Source of the DNA: Pardosa pseudoannulata
Taxonomy: Eukaryota > Arthropoda > Arachnida > Araneae > Lycosidae
Direction: 5' to 3'
DNA length: 64,000 nucleotides
NCBI GenBank assembly: GCA_032207245.1
Contig: CM063499.1
Location: forward strand, 37,846,812 to 37,910,811
The notes beneath the pieces are model-generated. The model searched no databases. It was given only the letters and a program-made list of their open reading frames with translations, and was not told where the DNA came from. Made by a program: the position numbers and the translations under genes. Every line of letters starts with the position of its first letter. Positions within the stretch are counted from its first letter, which is position 1. Positions 15,201-23,721 of this stretch are shown here, piece after piece.

Positions 15201-15871
15201 TATATCACAGGGATGGTCACACAAGCTATTTTCGGGGACTTAATGAGATATGCGACTCAAATTATTTATTTTTATTTATTTCTAATTGGCATTTTTCTTT
15301 TTCTTTTTAATTTTAACTTCCTATTTTATTTATGGCAATCTATTCTGTATTGTAGGTAACAGCCAGAACATTTGCAAAACAAAATATTTAATATTTTATT
15401 TATATCACATGCTTAATATTTTAAATTTTATAGATACCTAGGATCTCTTCAAATAATCTAATAAAAATACATAGGTTCTTTTCTGGTAGCCAAATAAATT
15501 TTCAAATATAGCACTTTTATTTTTTTAGATTTATGAATTTTTTTTTCTTAAAAATGTTACTTATTTTACGAAAAAAGGTTGTATTTTTTTAAACTAGCTT
15601 AATATAATGCAAAATGTATTAGTTTTGAAATAAATATAAATTTTATTTGGAGATCTTAATTACCCAGATCAAAGGCTATGCACAAAGTAAACAGTTTTTT
15701 ATAAAACAACGTAAATTAAGTGCAACTTACTTCTCGGCTGTAAATATCATATAGATATATTTCTCCAGAAGAAGAAGCAATAAATAACTTATCAGTTTCA
15801 ATAATATGTTCAATTCCAATCAATGAATGTGATGAATCAATTTCAGACACAAGCTCTGTACATAAAGAAAG
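570..15871 (-). CDS. ELP1: Elongator complex protein 1, partial (eight internal exons; 3' end off window)
   Basis: ELP1 is the scaffold subunit of Elongator, which modifies wobble uridines of tRNAs in the cytoplasm; its N-terminal half forms WD40-type beta-propellers. In transcript order the exons are complement 15731-15871, 14215-14296, 14058-14138, 12502-12587, 9676-9775, 8285-8375, 4048-4171 and 570-651. Every junction has AG and GT sites and the phases chain without a break (787 nt, about 262 residues). Recognisable ELP1 blocks include FAWSPDQEFLVLLTG, TLILMTKD, ITVGWGSKETQFHGSEGKGA, YDDGRPRISWRGDGEYF, QLRIWSREAVLQFTSEI and IIFFEKNGLQHGEFALPF, in the same order as in human and insect ELP1. 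This covers roughly residues 55-320 of a protein usually near 1,300. No exon was found in 1-569, so the next lies off the left edge. Introns are large and transposon-filled. The start exon is uncertain (see 19566-19787). Confidence 0.93.
1041..1151 (-). repeat. tRNA-derived SINE, 3' part (split copy)
   Basis: The sequence matches the tail half of the SINE seen intact at 14515-14690 and 18604-18781 (GGTTTGGAGCGCTA, CTAATGAGA, GGGACCTACTG). It breaks at 1151 where a DNA transposon begins, and the 5' tRNA-like part resumes at 1996. Confidence 0.8.
1152..1995. mobile_element. Non-autonomous DNA transposon with CAGGGTTTCC termini, inserted in a SINE
   Basis: The element starts CAGGGTTTCC and ends GGAAACCCTG, perfect 10-bp terminal inverted repeats, flanked by a TCCAT direct repeat. 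It interrupts a SINE whose two halves are otherwise collinear. Subterminal motifs such as TTAAGGAGTTTTTAAGGA recur at both ends. A pure (AT)n tract of about 95 bp lies at 1511-1604. A second copy in opposite orientation is at 28011-28786. CAGGG ends with a 5-bp duplication fit hAT-type elements; no transposase ORF is visible. Confidence 0.8.
1511..1604. repeat. (AT)n microsatellite inside DNA transposon
   Basis: Uninterrupted alternating AT, at the position homologous to the CA/AT tract in the second copy (28404-28440). Confidence 0.95.
1996..2068 (-). repeat. tRNA-derived SINE, 5' tRNA-like part (split copy)
   Basis: Continuation of the SINE fragment ending at 1151. On the minus strand it holds a decayed B-box region (GGATTCGAATCTC) and A-box region (CTGAATGGTTAGA). 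It restarts with TCCAT, the duplicated target. Confidence 0.78.
3151..3918. mobile_element. hAT-like MITE with CCATGACTTT subterminal repeats, copy 1
   Basis: A 768-bp element highly similar to 20145-20924. The ends resemble AGGGTATCTGCC and GGAAACCAT, with imperfect 8-bp flanks (TTATATTC and GTATATTA). Both ends carry short iterations of CCATGACTTTCC and CATGATTTTCC. No coding capacity is seen. It lies in an ELP1 intron, close to an exon. Confidence 0.75.
4048..4171 (-). CDS. ELP1: ELP1 exon (IIFFEKNGLQHGEFALPF block)
   Basis: 124 nt, phase 2 in and phase 0 out. It encodes PLGNLIACSQQDANKHK followed by IIFFEKNGLQHGEFALPF. The FFEKNGL-HG-F-LP string is a hallmark of ELP1. The donor is GTAATG and the acceptor ATTACAG. 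A hAT-like MITE (3151-3918) ends 130 bp downstream of the exon. Confidence 0.94.
4440..5196. repeat. Unclassified LTR-like sequence
   Basis: A GC-richer block within an AT-rich ELP1 intron. On the minus strand it has an AATAAA-type signal (TTTATT near 4511 on plus) and GATCAGCTGAT near 5117, a motif also found in the LTR-like region at 31.1 kb. The 108-codon open frame at 4462-4788 has no recognisable family. I cannot fix termini. Confidence 0.35.
5197..5690. repeat. Imperfect tandem duplication, two units of about 245 bp
   Basis: Unit 1 starts ACCGGTAACGGGCCATATG (5197) and unit 2 ACCGGTCATATGTCCAC (5444). Both continue through GATTAATAATNATTAC, GAGTC and TGGCTCCRG, and end with the related CTACYTRCCACTAACC. 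It lies within the LTR-like block. Confidence 0.7.
6299..7176. mobile_element. TTAA-flanked (piggyBac-type) MITE, copy 1
   Basis: 878 bp with terminal inverted repeats ending in CGTAGACGGATACCT, flanked on both sides by TTAA (6295-6298 and 7177-7180), the piggyBac target duplication. It is close in sequence to 13000-13939. The 86-codon frame inside has no recognisable domain and the second copy does not preserve it. Confidence 0.85.
7181..8284. other. ELP1 intron sequence without identified features
   Basis: AT-rich and low in complexity, with no supported exon or named repeat. A short direct repeat (AATAATTATTCCCAGAA, twice near 7514-7547) is the only local structure noted. Confidence 0.6.
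8285..8375 (-). CDS. ELP1: ELP1 exon (LRIWSREAVLQFTSE block)
   Basis: 91 nt, entered with one carried base and leaving two. It encodes FRQLRIWSREAVLQFTSEIK then DGLEEPICW, aligning with the conserved RVWNRE--LQSTSEPV-GL motif. The donor reads GTAATA. Confidence 0.92.
9181..9209. repeat. Poly-T run of 29
   Basis: A pure T run in an ELP1 intron. It could be the decayed poly-A tail of a minus-strand retroelement, but the flank shows no SINE sequence. Confidence 0.9.
9676..9775 (-). CDS. ELP1: ELP1 exon (YDDGRPRISWRGDGEYF block)
   Basis: 100 nt, entered in phase 0 and leaving one base. The acceptor is TATTTTCAG and the donor GTATAT. It encodes EPKPALPYDDGRPRISWRGD and then GEYFVTSSIHSTL, matching the ELP1 segment PWDDHRP-V-WRGDG-FF. 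Confidence 0.93.
10769..11047. repeat. Interspersed repeat copy with about 95-bp insertion or divergence
   Basis: It shares with 11486-11660 the blocks GCTTGATATAATGACATTAA, CTCGAAAAGGGG, CTCGCTTTGAATTTTGC, TATGGATGCCTGT and ACTGAGGCTATTATTA, in the same order. The first copy has extra sequence in the middle. Class unknown. Confidence 0.65.
11486..11660. repeat. Interspersed repeat, second copy
   Basis: A direct, more compact partner of 10769-11047. No terminal inverted repeat or coding sequence could be defined. Confidence 0.65.
12502..12587 (-). CDS. ELP1: ELP1 exon (ITVGWGSKETQFHGSEG block)
   Basis: 86 nt, phase-consistent with both neighbours, donor GTAAGT. It encodes SKPITVGWGSKETQFHGSEG and then KGAAKIKKI. 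The VGWG-KETQFHGSEG string is almost invariant in animal ELP1, making this the strongest single family match. Confidence 0.95.
13000..13939. mobile_element. TTAA-flanked (piggyBac-type) MITE, copy 2
   Basis: 940 bp between perfect TTAA flanks (12996-12999, 13940-13943). Termini are GGTATCCGTCTACAT and ATGTAGACGGATACC, near-perfect inverted repeats. It shares long blocks with 6299-7176 (for example CTCTATTGTAAAATTTCAAC). Both copies sit in ELP1 introns in the same orientation. Confidence 0.88.
14058..14138 (-). CDS. ELP1: ELP1 exon (TLILMTKD ... DEFGE block)
   Basis: 81 nt from an ATTTAG acceptor to a GTAAGT donor, entered with one base carried over and leaving one base. It encodes ANTLILMTKDCDPISEKSLC followed by PDEFGE, which aligns with the segment just before the conserved VGWG-KETQFHGSEG motif. 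Confidence 0.92.
14215..14296 (-). CDS. ELP1: ELP1 exon (FAWSPDQEFLVLLTG block)
   Basis: 82 nt, entering in phase 0 and leaving one base. The acceptor is TTTTCTAG and the donor GTAAAC. It encodes VSTVGIVDSKVEGFAWSPDQ and then EFLVLLT, the best-conserved N-terminal signature of ELP1. The intron to the next exon is only 76 bp, by far the shortest here. Confidence 0.93.
14515..14690 (-). repeat. tRNA-derived SINE, full-length copy
   Basis: On the minus strand it starts with a tRNA-like head having an A box (TGGCCGATTGGTTAAGG) and B box (GAGTTCGAATCCC), followed by the family body and a tail ending in GCACTCCAAAC. A direct repeat close to CCCTCTCGGATGGG flanks it (14501-14514 and 14691-14705), the expected LINE-mediated target duplication. 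Confidence 0.88.
15731..15871 (-). CDS. ELP1: ELP1 exon (LIGIEHIIETDKLFIASSSG block)
   Basis: This is the most upstream securely supported ELP1 exon: 141 nt, 47 codons, phase 0 at both ends. The acceptor is a T-rich tract ending TTTTAG and the donor is GTAAGT. The peptide corresponds to the propeller strand pair preceding the conserved WSPDQE block. An (AT)n/(GATA)n microsatellite starts about 85 bp upstream in the preceding intron. Confidence 0.88.
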
Positions 15872-15954
15872 CTAAAAAAGAATACAATATTAATCTAAAA
15901 TATTCTTTAAACTTTATAAAAAAGCAAATATAAATTCTTAGACTGCAGATAAAA

Positions 15955-15959
<5 letters not shown>

Positions 15960-16014
<55 letters not shown>

Positions 16015-16065
16015 TGTGTATATACATACATATATATATATATATGTATATGTATGTATATATAG
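15960..16065. repeat. Compound (AT)n/(GATA)n microsatellite
   Basis: Alternating AT followed by seven GATA units and further AT/GTAT tracts, in the intron just upstream of the first supported ELP1 exon. It generates spurious Tyr/Ile open frames. Confidence 0.95.
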
Positions 16066-16681
16066 CAATATGTATATAAATCAAATATAAATTCTTAGAC
16101 TGCAGACAAAACTCATACTTCAAATTTTATTTGCAGTCATGAATTTCATATATTTCTGACTGAAACACATTGAAAATATATACAATCAAATCCCAACTTA
16201 TCACCATTTTTATATACTAATAGCCCATTAAAGCACAAATGAATAAAAAAAAACCTTCAGTATAGAAGTCATTGTTTAAAATCCATTAAAGTACTAATTC
16301 ATTAAAATGCTAACCAATAATTTTGAGGCATGAGTAATGTGTGAAATATTCTTATAATTTTCCCATTTTATTTCATTTAATTGAATTTTATTTTATTCCT
16401 TTTCAAACCATTACTGCCTCTTTAGTGTATGCTATTTATAACCTTGAACTTTTTAAAGTAAATTGATCTGAATTCAGTATTCAATAATGACTCTTCCTGT
16501 CTGTTGAGGTTTGCTTCAGCCACAGACATCTTTTTCTAAATGTGTGTGGGTTATTTGTACTTGAGTTTGGGTACAATAGACACACACTGGTCACAGTGCC
16601 CAGCACTTGCAGATGAGCTAAACACTGTGACCAATATGAACCTAAGAGTTGCCCTCAAAGTGATTTCATTCACTCATAATA

Positions 16682-17516
16682 CAGTAGAGCCTCTTTTTAA
16701 CGACCCCATGATAAAATGACCCCTTAGTTAGAATGACCATCTTAAAAAGTCCCAATTATTTTACCATTGGAATAATGTTGTTAATTTTTAATCATTACAA
16801 TGATCCCAAACGTATTATTTTTCGTTAGAGCGACTGCCAATTTTAGACCACAGAACTCATGAGCAAGTGAGCTATTTTAAAATTATTGTACTGTGGTGCC
16901 ACTTCAAGAAACCTGTACTCCTCTCTTTGTGTTTGCTTAAAGGACCCTTTCATCACATATGACATTGATGTCCTAGGTAGATGATACTCCAGACACTAAT
17001 GAAATGACCCAGCTCCTCAGTGTCAAATTTCCGGATTTTCAATTATCTTTTGATGAATTAGTTGCAGTAGACAAAACTTTACAGTGCTGAAAAGAAAATT
17101 TGAATGAGGATGATTTTATTGCCTGTATTACCGGAAATGAAAAATCTGCGATTCTGACGATGGAGAAGAAATCGTCCAAGCTTTTAGAAAAATGAATTAA
17201 AAAGAAGTCTTCAATGCAATCAATGCCTTGAATCAATATTTTGAAGGACAATTTAATTCTGAAGATATTCTTCAAAATCTAATGGATATGGAATCGGTGA
17301 TAAAGAAAAATTCCCAAATGAACTTGAAACAGGCATCAATCAAAGACTCTTTTTCAAAAATTCAGTTATGGAAATACAAATAAATAGAAGTGTTCTCTAG
17401 GTATGCACTGTTGCATCATTTCTTTGCTCATTTTTTTTTATTATTATTTTTTCAATTCGTTACAACGACCATATGATGCTGGTCCCACAGGGAGTCATTA
17501 TACCGAGGTTCTACTG
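16682..17516 (+). mobile_element. Tigger/pogo-like DNA transposon, internally deleted
   Basis: Terminal inverted repeats CAGTAGAGCCTC and GAGGTTCTACTG, flanked by TA on both sides, define an 835-bp pogo-type element. The plus strand holds a decayed C-terminal transposase region: a frame reading FPDFQLSFDELVAVDKTLQ, then after shifts a block near QYFEGQFNSEDILQNLMD, and finally QASIKDSFSKIQLWKYK. Stops and frameshifts are present, and the DDE core is missing. Confidence 0.8.
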
Positions 17517-17628
17517 TAGTTCTTTTAGATCTAATAATTAGCTATGAAAGATTAAAAACACCAACAGATATTTGTAACTATTAATAACAATTAGTAGCAA
17601 TGTTTATCTTCAACTATTTGGTTAGCTT

Positions 17629-17630
<2 letters not shown>

Positions 17631-17665
<35 letters not shown>

Positions 17666-17803
17666 AGTGCTACGGTCTACTTTTTGCAACATGAGGGCTA
17701 ATGAGACCGGGACCTACAGCTTAAAGCCGAATCCAAATGGCTACGAACATCCATGCCAGTGTGGGATTCGAACCCACAAACTCTGGTTCCGAAGGCCAGC
17801 ACT
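17631..17803 (-). repeat. tRNA-derived SINE, 5'-truncated, with long poly-A tail
   Basis: A run of 34 T at 17631-17664 is the poly-A tail of a minus-strand SINE. The copy ends within the tRNA-like head just after the B box, so it lacks the A box. Flanks GGTTAGCTTAG (17620-17630) and GGTTAGCTTGG (17804-17814) are the target duplication. The long pure tail suggests a young copy. Confidence 0.85.
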
Positions 17804-18603
17804 GGTTAGCTTGGAGTATTACAGTTGTAACTCTTTTGATTTTTCTACTTTGTATAAATATAATACTATCAAGGCAGTAAGGATCTACTAATCAAATTTC
17901 CATCAAATAGTTCATAAACAATCAACTATTAACTGATTGAGAGCTTTCTCTCATGACAACCAAATACAACTGTACGGATAATCTATTACACTATTTCAAG
18001 ACATGACATAAATCAGAGTAAGAAAAAGTTCCTATTAATAAATGATGAAAAATTTAAGGTACTATTGATTTTAAAAAAGGCCAGATTTTTAACAATCAAA
18101 AATTATAAAGAAAAAAGAATTTAAACTAGTATTTTAATCTTCCTAACAAAAATATTTAAATGAAAAGAAAATTATTATAACTGTCAACTCATGCTATGAA
18201 TGGATATATCTATATTTATTTGAATTTAGAAAACATCTGAAATCAAGAGAATAAATAAATTTTAAATTCAACTTTATCAAAAGACATAGGATCCTAATTT
18301 GATATACAGCCAAATATTATACAGTTTACTCTCCTCAAAGTGATCAGGACACCGTAATTTTGATAACTGACTGATAACAAACAATATGCAAAATTTACCC
18401 CCCCTTCTTTAATCCACACATACTAAATTTCAAAATAAAATGAAATAACTCACCTTACATTTATGTACTATATATATCCTTTAAAAGATAAGAATTGTAT
18501 ACACAATTTAAAAAAATTGATCAATTGTCGACTGTCCACAATTTTTTCTAAGAAGCTCATTGATAAATTGTTCGTAATCATAAGATTTTTTTAAAGTCAT
18601 TGG

Positions 18604-18781
18604 TTTGGTTTGGTTTGGAGCGCTACGGTCTACTGTTTTGCACACGAGGGCTAATGAGACCGGGACCTACTGCTTAAAGCTGATTCCGAACAGCTACGAA
18701 CATCCATGCCATAGTGGGATTCGAACCCACGAACTCTGGTACCGACGATCAGCGCCCTAACCAATCGGCCAGCGTTCGGCA
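18604..18781 (-). repeat. tRNA-derived SINE, full-length copy
   Basis: A complete head (A box TGGCCGATTGGTTAGGG, B box GGTTCGAATCC), body and TTTGG-type tail, flanked by TTAAAGTCATTGG and the similar TTAAAAATCATTGG. It is adjacent to a transposase HTH relic. Confidence 0.87.
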
Positions 18782-18799
18782 TTAAAAATCATTGGAGCA

Positions 18800-18966
18800 G
18801 TGTTGTACACCACGTTTCAACACTTCCAATGCAGTTCGGAAGCTGAGAAATGTTTAACTGCACTGCTGCATTGCGCTGATTAATTTTTGGTAAACAATAG
18901 TAACGATTTAAAATTTCGATCTTTTGTTTTAATGCTAAATCATTTCGCTTTCTGGCTTCCATATCT
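18800..18966 (-). pseudogene. Tigger/CENP-B-type HTH transposase relic
   Basis: The minus strand reads ARKRNDLALKQKIEILNRYY, then NQRNAAVQLNISQ, matching the first helix-turn-helix of Tigger/CENP-B proteins (KR--L-L--K-EIL, then A-----S). Only this domain is visible. It is not demonstrably part of the element at 16682-17516. Confidence 0.6.
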
Positions 18967-19565
18967 AAAAGCTGCATGTAAGCGAGCAAGACACAAAATG
19001 TGAATACGCTCCTTCTCAGTTCCAATTACAATGTGTTGCCTTCTGCAGGGATGTTGCGCCCCTTCAAGCATTTCGGGAGCAGCAAAACTTTAAATTTGGA
19101 GCAGGAGAAAGCATTTTCGTAGTAGTTAAAATCTTGATTTGGAGCAGGATATAGTGTTTTTGTAGCAGTTAAAGTAACGATTTAAGAAATAAACTTAAGT
19201 TTTTGAATGATTGGTTAATAGCATTCGGAATGGCCAAATATTCAATAATTTCTGATATGGTTTGTTGGTTTTGTATATGCAATATACATATATTTCTATG
19301 TAATTAGTATAATCATATAAAAGATTATAACAAAGTATTAGCAGTAAAAACCAAAGCTGGAGAATTACTTGTAAGGTTCCTTATTACAGCTTCAGTACGA
19401 GTTTATTTGTAACAAGAAAGCATTCTTTACAGCATGATGCTTAAAGAGTTATTATACATGATTACAAGCAATATCAGTAGTATATTTACTTTTCATTTAT
19501 AAAATCACATGAAATAGCACTAAAAAAGGACCGGACAGGAGAGGAAAGCCATCATTTTCCCTTCA

Positions 19566-19787
19566 ATGTAATGTAAAAGATATATCAAGTGTTTTTTGGT
19601 CGCGATCATAAAGAATGTACTTAGTGGTAAAGATAATTTTATCTTTCAACGTGTTGGCTGAGTTCTGACCATGGATTAGTTCACAGAGGAGAATAATTCA
19701 CAAAGTATTTCTTTCATAGTCATGACAAAAACAATCAGCCTCAATATTCAGTTGTTTTTGGATACCTAGGAGTTTTAGGTTTTTCAT
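19566..19787 (-). pseudogene. ELP1: Candidate ELP1 start exon with in-frame TGA and no usable donor
   Basis: On the minus strand an ATG at 19787 opens MKNLKLLGIQKQLNIE, very close to the M-R/K-NLKL start of animal ELP1. The frame runs 29 codons, meets TGA at 19698-19700, then continues in the same frame for 44 codons ending in a stretch (KIIFTTKYILYDRDQKTLDI) that resembles the following ELP1 block. Family-like sequence on both sides of a single stop points to one nonsense substitution, a sequence error, or a dead duplicate exon. A second problem is that no GT donor lies in phase with the exon at 15731-15871: the closest, after codon ACT-AA near 19617, is phase 2. The true start exon may be elsewhere. 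Confidence 0.45.
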
Positions 19788-20144
19788 CTTTTATCACCTC
19801 CTTAGACACTATATTCTAGAGGAGAAAAAATTTAAAAATCTGAATATCTAGCACCAAAAGAAATAATAATAATAAGAAGAAAATAAATATATTACAAATA
19901 TGTCATTTTAATATCTATACAGATTGATAATTTATATAAATTAACAAACTTCAGATCTAACAGATTAAAAGTTTAATAAAAATAAATAATATAAGACCAA
20001 ACATAATTTATTTTTCTTTTACAAGAAACATTGTTTCCACCATGTATCATTTCCCATTTTTTTTAAAAATGAATGTGTTTTATTAAATGATTTGTATCAG
20101 AATTGGCAAGTTTTTGTCACAGGTGAAAAAACAATGGTAAAAAC

Positions 20145-20924
20145 AGGGTATCTGCCAAAATAAAATTTTTCAAATCCATGACTTTTCATGACTTTCCCTG
20201 ATTTAGCAGATCATTTTCCATGACTTTAAAAAGCTTTCGTTAAAGTATATATGAATAAAACTTCTGATGTACATACAAATAAAATATATGCTTTTAGAGA
20301 AATTACAGGAATTTTATCATAAAAAAAACTATAAACTTACTTAAAAAATTAATAACTACATAATTAATAAGTGTTAATAAACTCACATACATAAAAATAA
20401 ATAGTTGTATCTACATACCTAAGTTCAATCATATAGCAATTTTTAAATCAAAATGTTTCCAATTTGAATTCAGGGTATTTTGGTATTATCCAGGTGACCA
20501 TGAATAATAGCCACATATAACCCTATAATGTTTATATGCAATATCCCTAGAGATAAACTTATATTTTGTGCAAAAATCTTAACTAATTTTTATTAAAAAA
20601 TAATTATTATATTAATAAAATTTTAATCTACAATTTAAGAAAATACCACAATAATATATATTTACTCACCCATTAAGCTTTCTTGCTTTGAGTTTCCTTG
20701 GTGAACAAATTTTACTTGGTCAATAGGATAATACATAAATACCAAACTCAGTAACTTCAGCCAAATGACAAGTAAAAATAGAATTAAACAATTCAATGCA
20801 TTTGTTCTAATCGGTAGTTTAGCGGTTCCATGACTTTTACTCATTTTACTTGAAAATTCAAGACTTTCCATGACAAAATAATTCAACTGTCTAAATCCAT
20901 GATTTTCCATGAAGCGGAAACCAT
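20145..20924. mobile_element. hAT-like MITE, copy 2, inserted in the outer hAT
   Basis: A 780-bp copy of the repeat at 3151-3918. It is flanked by perfect 8-bp duplications GTAAAAAC (20137-20144 and 20925-20932). It interrupts the left subterminal GGCAAAAAT-type sequence of the outer hAT element. Confidence 0.85.
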
Positions 20925-21398
20925 GTAAAAACCACCCCGGCAAAAATAGGTTTTTGCCAGCAAAAATGGCAAAAACAGATTTTTCACACATTAAGGGGCA
21001 TTTATATTCTTTTACCTATCTTAAATTAACAGTCACAGACTAGTATTACAATACATTAGGAAGATCACATTCTCATTTTATTTTGCAAAATTATAAATTT
21101 CATCATTAAAAAAATCTTAAATAGAAAAAAAAAATCAAATTGTTAGTCTGATTTTTATGTTGCAATAAATTAACAATATTACAAAATGTATAGAAGTTAT
21201 AAACAAACAGTTCCAGTTTTAAAATATCAACCTAATCAATTAACATAATTCAATATTTCAGCAATGCAAAATATAAGCAATAGTGATAAGTAAATATATA
21301 TTAATATATTATGTTCGAATAAGTTGAATTTTAAAATTCTTACTTAAATTTTTTTTATATATATAATATGAAAAAATTACACATTCGTCATCATCATC

Positions 21399-22192
21399 CA
21401 GGGTTGGAAAAAAATAAAAAAAATCAGATTTTTTTTATTTAAATCAGATTTATTTGATTTTTTTCTGAATTCTAATTTTAATTATTGTTGTGTTTTTATA
21501 TTTTTTGCAACATACATGGAATAGTTTGTTATAAGTAACAACTTATCTATCTAATATATTCTACACACTGATAACCTAAAATTAAATACATAAATTTTAA
21601 TCTAAATACATTTCATTATTTTGTAATTGGATGGTGCAAACTCAATAAGATGTCAATTTAAAGAACAAATCAAATATTCATTTAATGCAAACTATTTATT
21701 GAAAAAACAAAAAATTCACAATTATTTCAATACTTTTTAAGCAATGAATTATGGATTTAACTGTTTCAATAAAAACACTAGTTTCGATGTCGTATCCACT
21801 CCTAATGGGTTACGAAGGTTAGAATAAAAAATACCTAAAGAAGTAAACTGTCTTTCCATCCTAGCAGATAATGTGACGGCTGTCGTTATTAGGTAGACAA
21901 ACTGGATTTCAAGTTCTGTATTACTCTTTTTACCCCCCAATCACATAAAATGAATTCCACTAGTCATAACTAGTCATTGTACCTACCCCTACTCCATACT
22001 TTCTGATAACAACCCCTAAATTCTTAGAAAACATACTATCTATTTACACTTATTTACTTATTGGTAATTCTGTGCTGACTGATTCCCAATTCTCCTGTCT
22101 TTAGAATGTAGGTTTTAAGAGAAGTGAAAAAAAATTATTTAAATCAATGATTTTTTTTAAAAAATCAACTGATTTAAATCATGCCAACCCTG
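21399..22192 (-). mobile_element. Second hAT element nested in the outer hAT
   Basis: The ends CAGGGTTGG and CCAACCCTG are perfect inverted repeats. The 8-bp flanks TCATCATC are identical on both sides (21391-21398, 22193-22200), though low in complexity. The minus strand at 21749-21940 encodes RMERQFTSLGIFYSNLRNPL then VDTTSKLVFLLKQLN, the hAT C-terminal motif, next to a stop. Subterminal AAATCAGATTT/GATTTAAATC repeats are present. It is an internally deleted relic. Confidence 0.85.
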
Positions 22193-23159
22193 TCATCATC
22201 ATTAGAAAATAATTCTTTTTCCAGCATTCCATAACAAAAAACAAGTTTGGAGACATTAGTTACTGTCAATCTATTCCGAAGTTTTGTGTGGACAAAAGAG
22301 AAGTTTGAGAATATTCTCTCGATCGAAGCACTACTGTCTGGGCATGCTTGCAGATGTTCTATTAACCCACAAAATTCTTTGGATTTTTCACATTTTTGTT
22401 CATTCATTTGTTTACATTTACTAAGAAAACGTTTTATTTTATTTGTTGTTATGAATCTTTTTCATATAACCTGTATCACTAAATTTATTTATGCAAATTT
22501 TGATTTTTGCCGGTTATTATCAGTTTTTGCCACTGTCCTGACAAAAATACATTTTTGCCAGCAAAATGACCAACCCTGGTTTGTATTACCAAATATTTTA
22601 GATGAACATTATTCAAAAGTGAAAAAAAGATTTTACTCTTATTTAAATGTGCAAGTATCAAATTTTTAAGAGAATACATAAATAAATCTAATAATAGAAA
22701 TAGATTGGTTATAAAAAAATTTATCTGAGAGTTTTCAGATTATTATATAAAAGATATTTTCATACGTATAAACACACATAAAATTATTTACCTATCTATT
22801 GAACGGTAAAAATATATGTATGGGAATATGGCCAATCAATGAAAACGATGACAGCCAATGACTGGTTACCATTAAGCAATGCCATAAAATGAGCAAAAGC
22901 TTTATAAAATAAAATTATAAGAATTATCCCCTAAATACTTTCTGAAAAATGCATTTTTAAACATATCTTCCTTTCCAAAAAAAGTCATATCTGTCAGCAT
23001 CTCGCCGAATTCGGTCTCGATTCATAATCTCACGTTTTGCCGTAAAAATTATCCCGACCTGACACTGAATTTGTAATTTTATAAAAATTCGTTTAATAAT
23101 GAACACTTTAAGAAGAAACAGGTGTGGAAGAAAGTAACTACTAAATTCAATTTGTTCTA

Positions 23160-23721
23160 CAAATGATATAGCACGGTAGCAACGTTAGATTTGACAAATA
23201 TTTAAAAGATGAAATTGAATCATTCTCAAAGTTTATTTCCTTTATGGATTCCAACAGTATCAAAATATAATAAATTTTAAATCATATTACTTGTGTACTC
23301 GACTAAAAACTATTACTATGTACTCTATCAAAATAATTGAAATTTCATTACCTTCAAGCATGCATTCAAAATGTAAACATTGCACGACGACAAAACAGTG
23401 TGAATTAGTAGTTTGATTCCTGTATATCTTGAACTTTTTTAGTAACTTTTAAATTAAAATTCTTGGTTCTGTGTGACAAATTTTAGACATTCTGAAAGTC
23501 ATATTGGACTTTCAAGAACACATATCAAGATCATTATTATGCTGTAATTTAAATTTTTCTTTTGAAATGTTTTTGATGTGCTACCATGTTATCACTGTAA
23601 ACCGCACCCGGTAAACTTGCATGACAAAGCTGTTCGTTTTGGATTCTACTGTGTGTAAAGCGTAAACTACATTGACGTTTGTTTGATTTGTTTTAAACGC
23701 CGTATATTTGTGTTAATAATA
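23160..23721 (+). promoter_or_regulatory. Upstream region of PSMA1 (putative promoter/5' UTR)
   Basis: This gene-free stretch ends at the PSMA1 start and lies between two divergent genes. A patch of higher GC and CpG content occurs around 23575-23690, which fits a housekeeping promoter. I see no clear TATA box at a convincing distance and no transcription start can be set from sequence alone. Confidence 0.3.

Larger units (their letters stand above)
20098..22578 (-). mobile_element. hAT transposon relic (outer layer of a nested complex)
   Basis: It starts CAGAATTGGC and ends GACCAACCCTG, with flanks ATTTGTAT (20090-20097) and GTTTGTAT (22579-22586), a 7/8 match to the expected 8-bp duplication. 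Both ends carry GGCAAAAAT/ATTTTTGCC iterations. The minus strand near 22215-22345 encodes SSASIERIFSNFSFVHTKLR then NRLTVTNVSKLVF, the hAT C-terminal dimerisation motif. Two other elements are inserted in it (20145-20924, 21399-22192). Confidence 0.82.

Noticed and set aside
17039..17275. 78-codon minus-strand frame
   Set aside because: Shadow of the plus-strand Tigger transposase remnant.
18604..18781. Functional tRNA gene
   Set aside because: A and B boxes are present, but the head lacks a proper acceptor stem and is followed by a SINE body shared by other copies.
20662..20991. 109-codon minus-strand frame
   Set aside because: It spans the end of a MITE and the hAT subterminal repeats; no domain.
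22962..23030. Minus-strand peptide MNRDRIRRDADRYDFFWKGR
   Set aside because: Only 22 codons, with no splice support in phase with ELP1 and no resemblance to its N-terminus.
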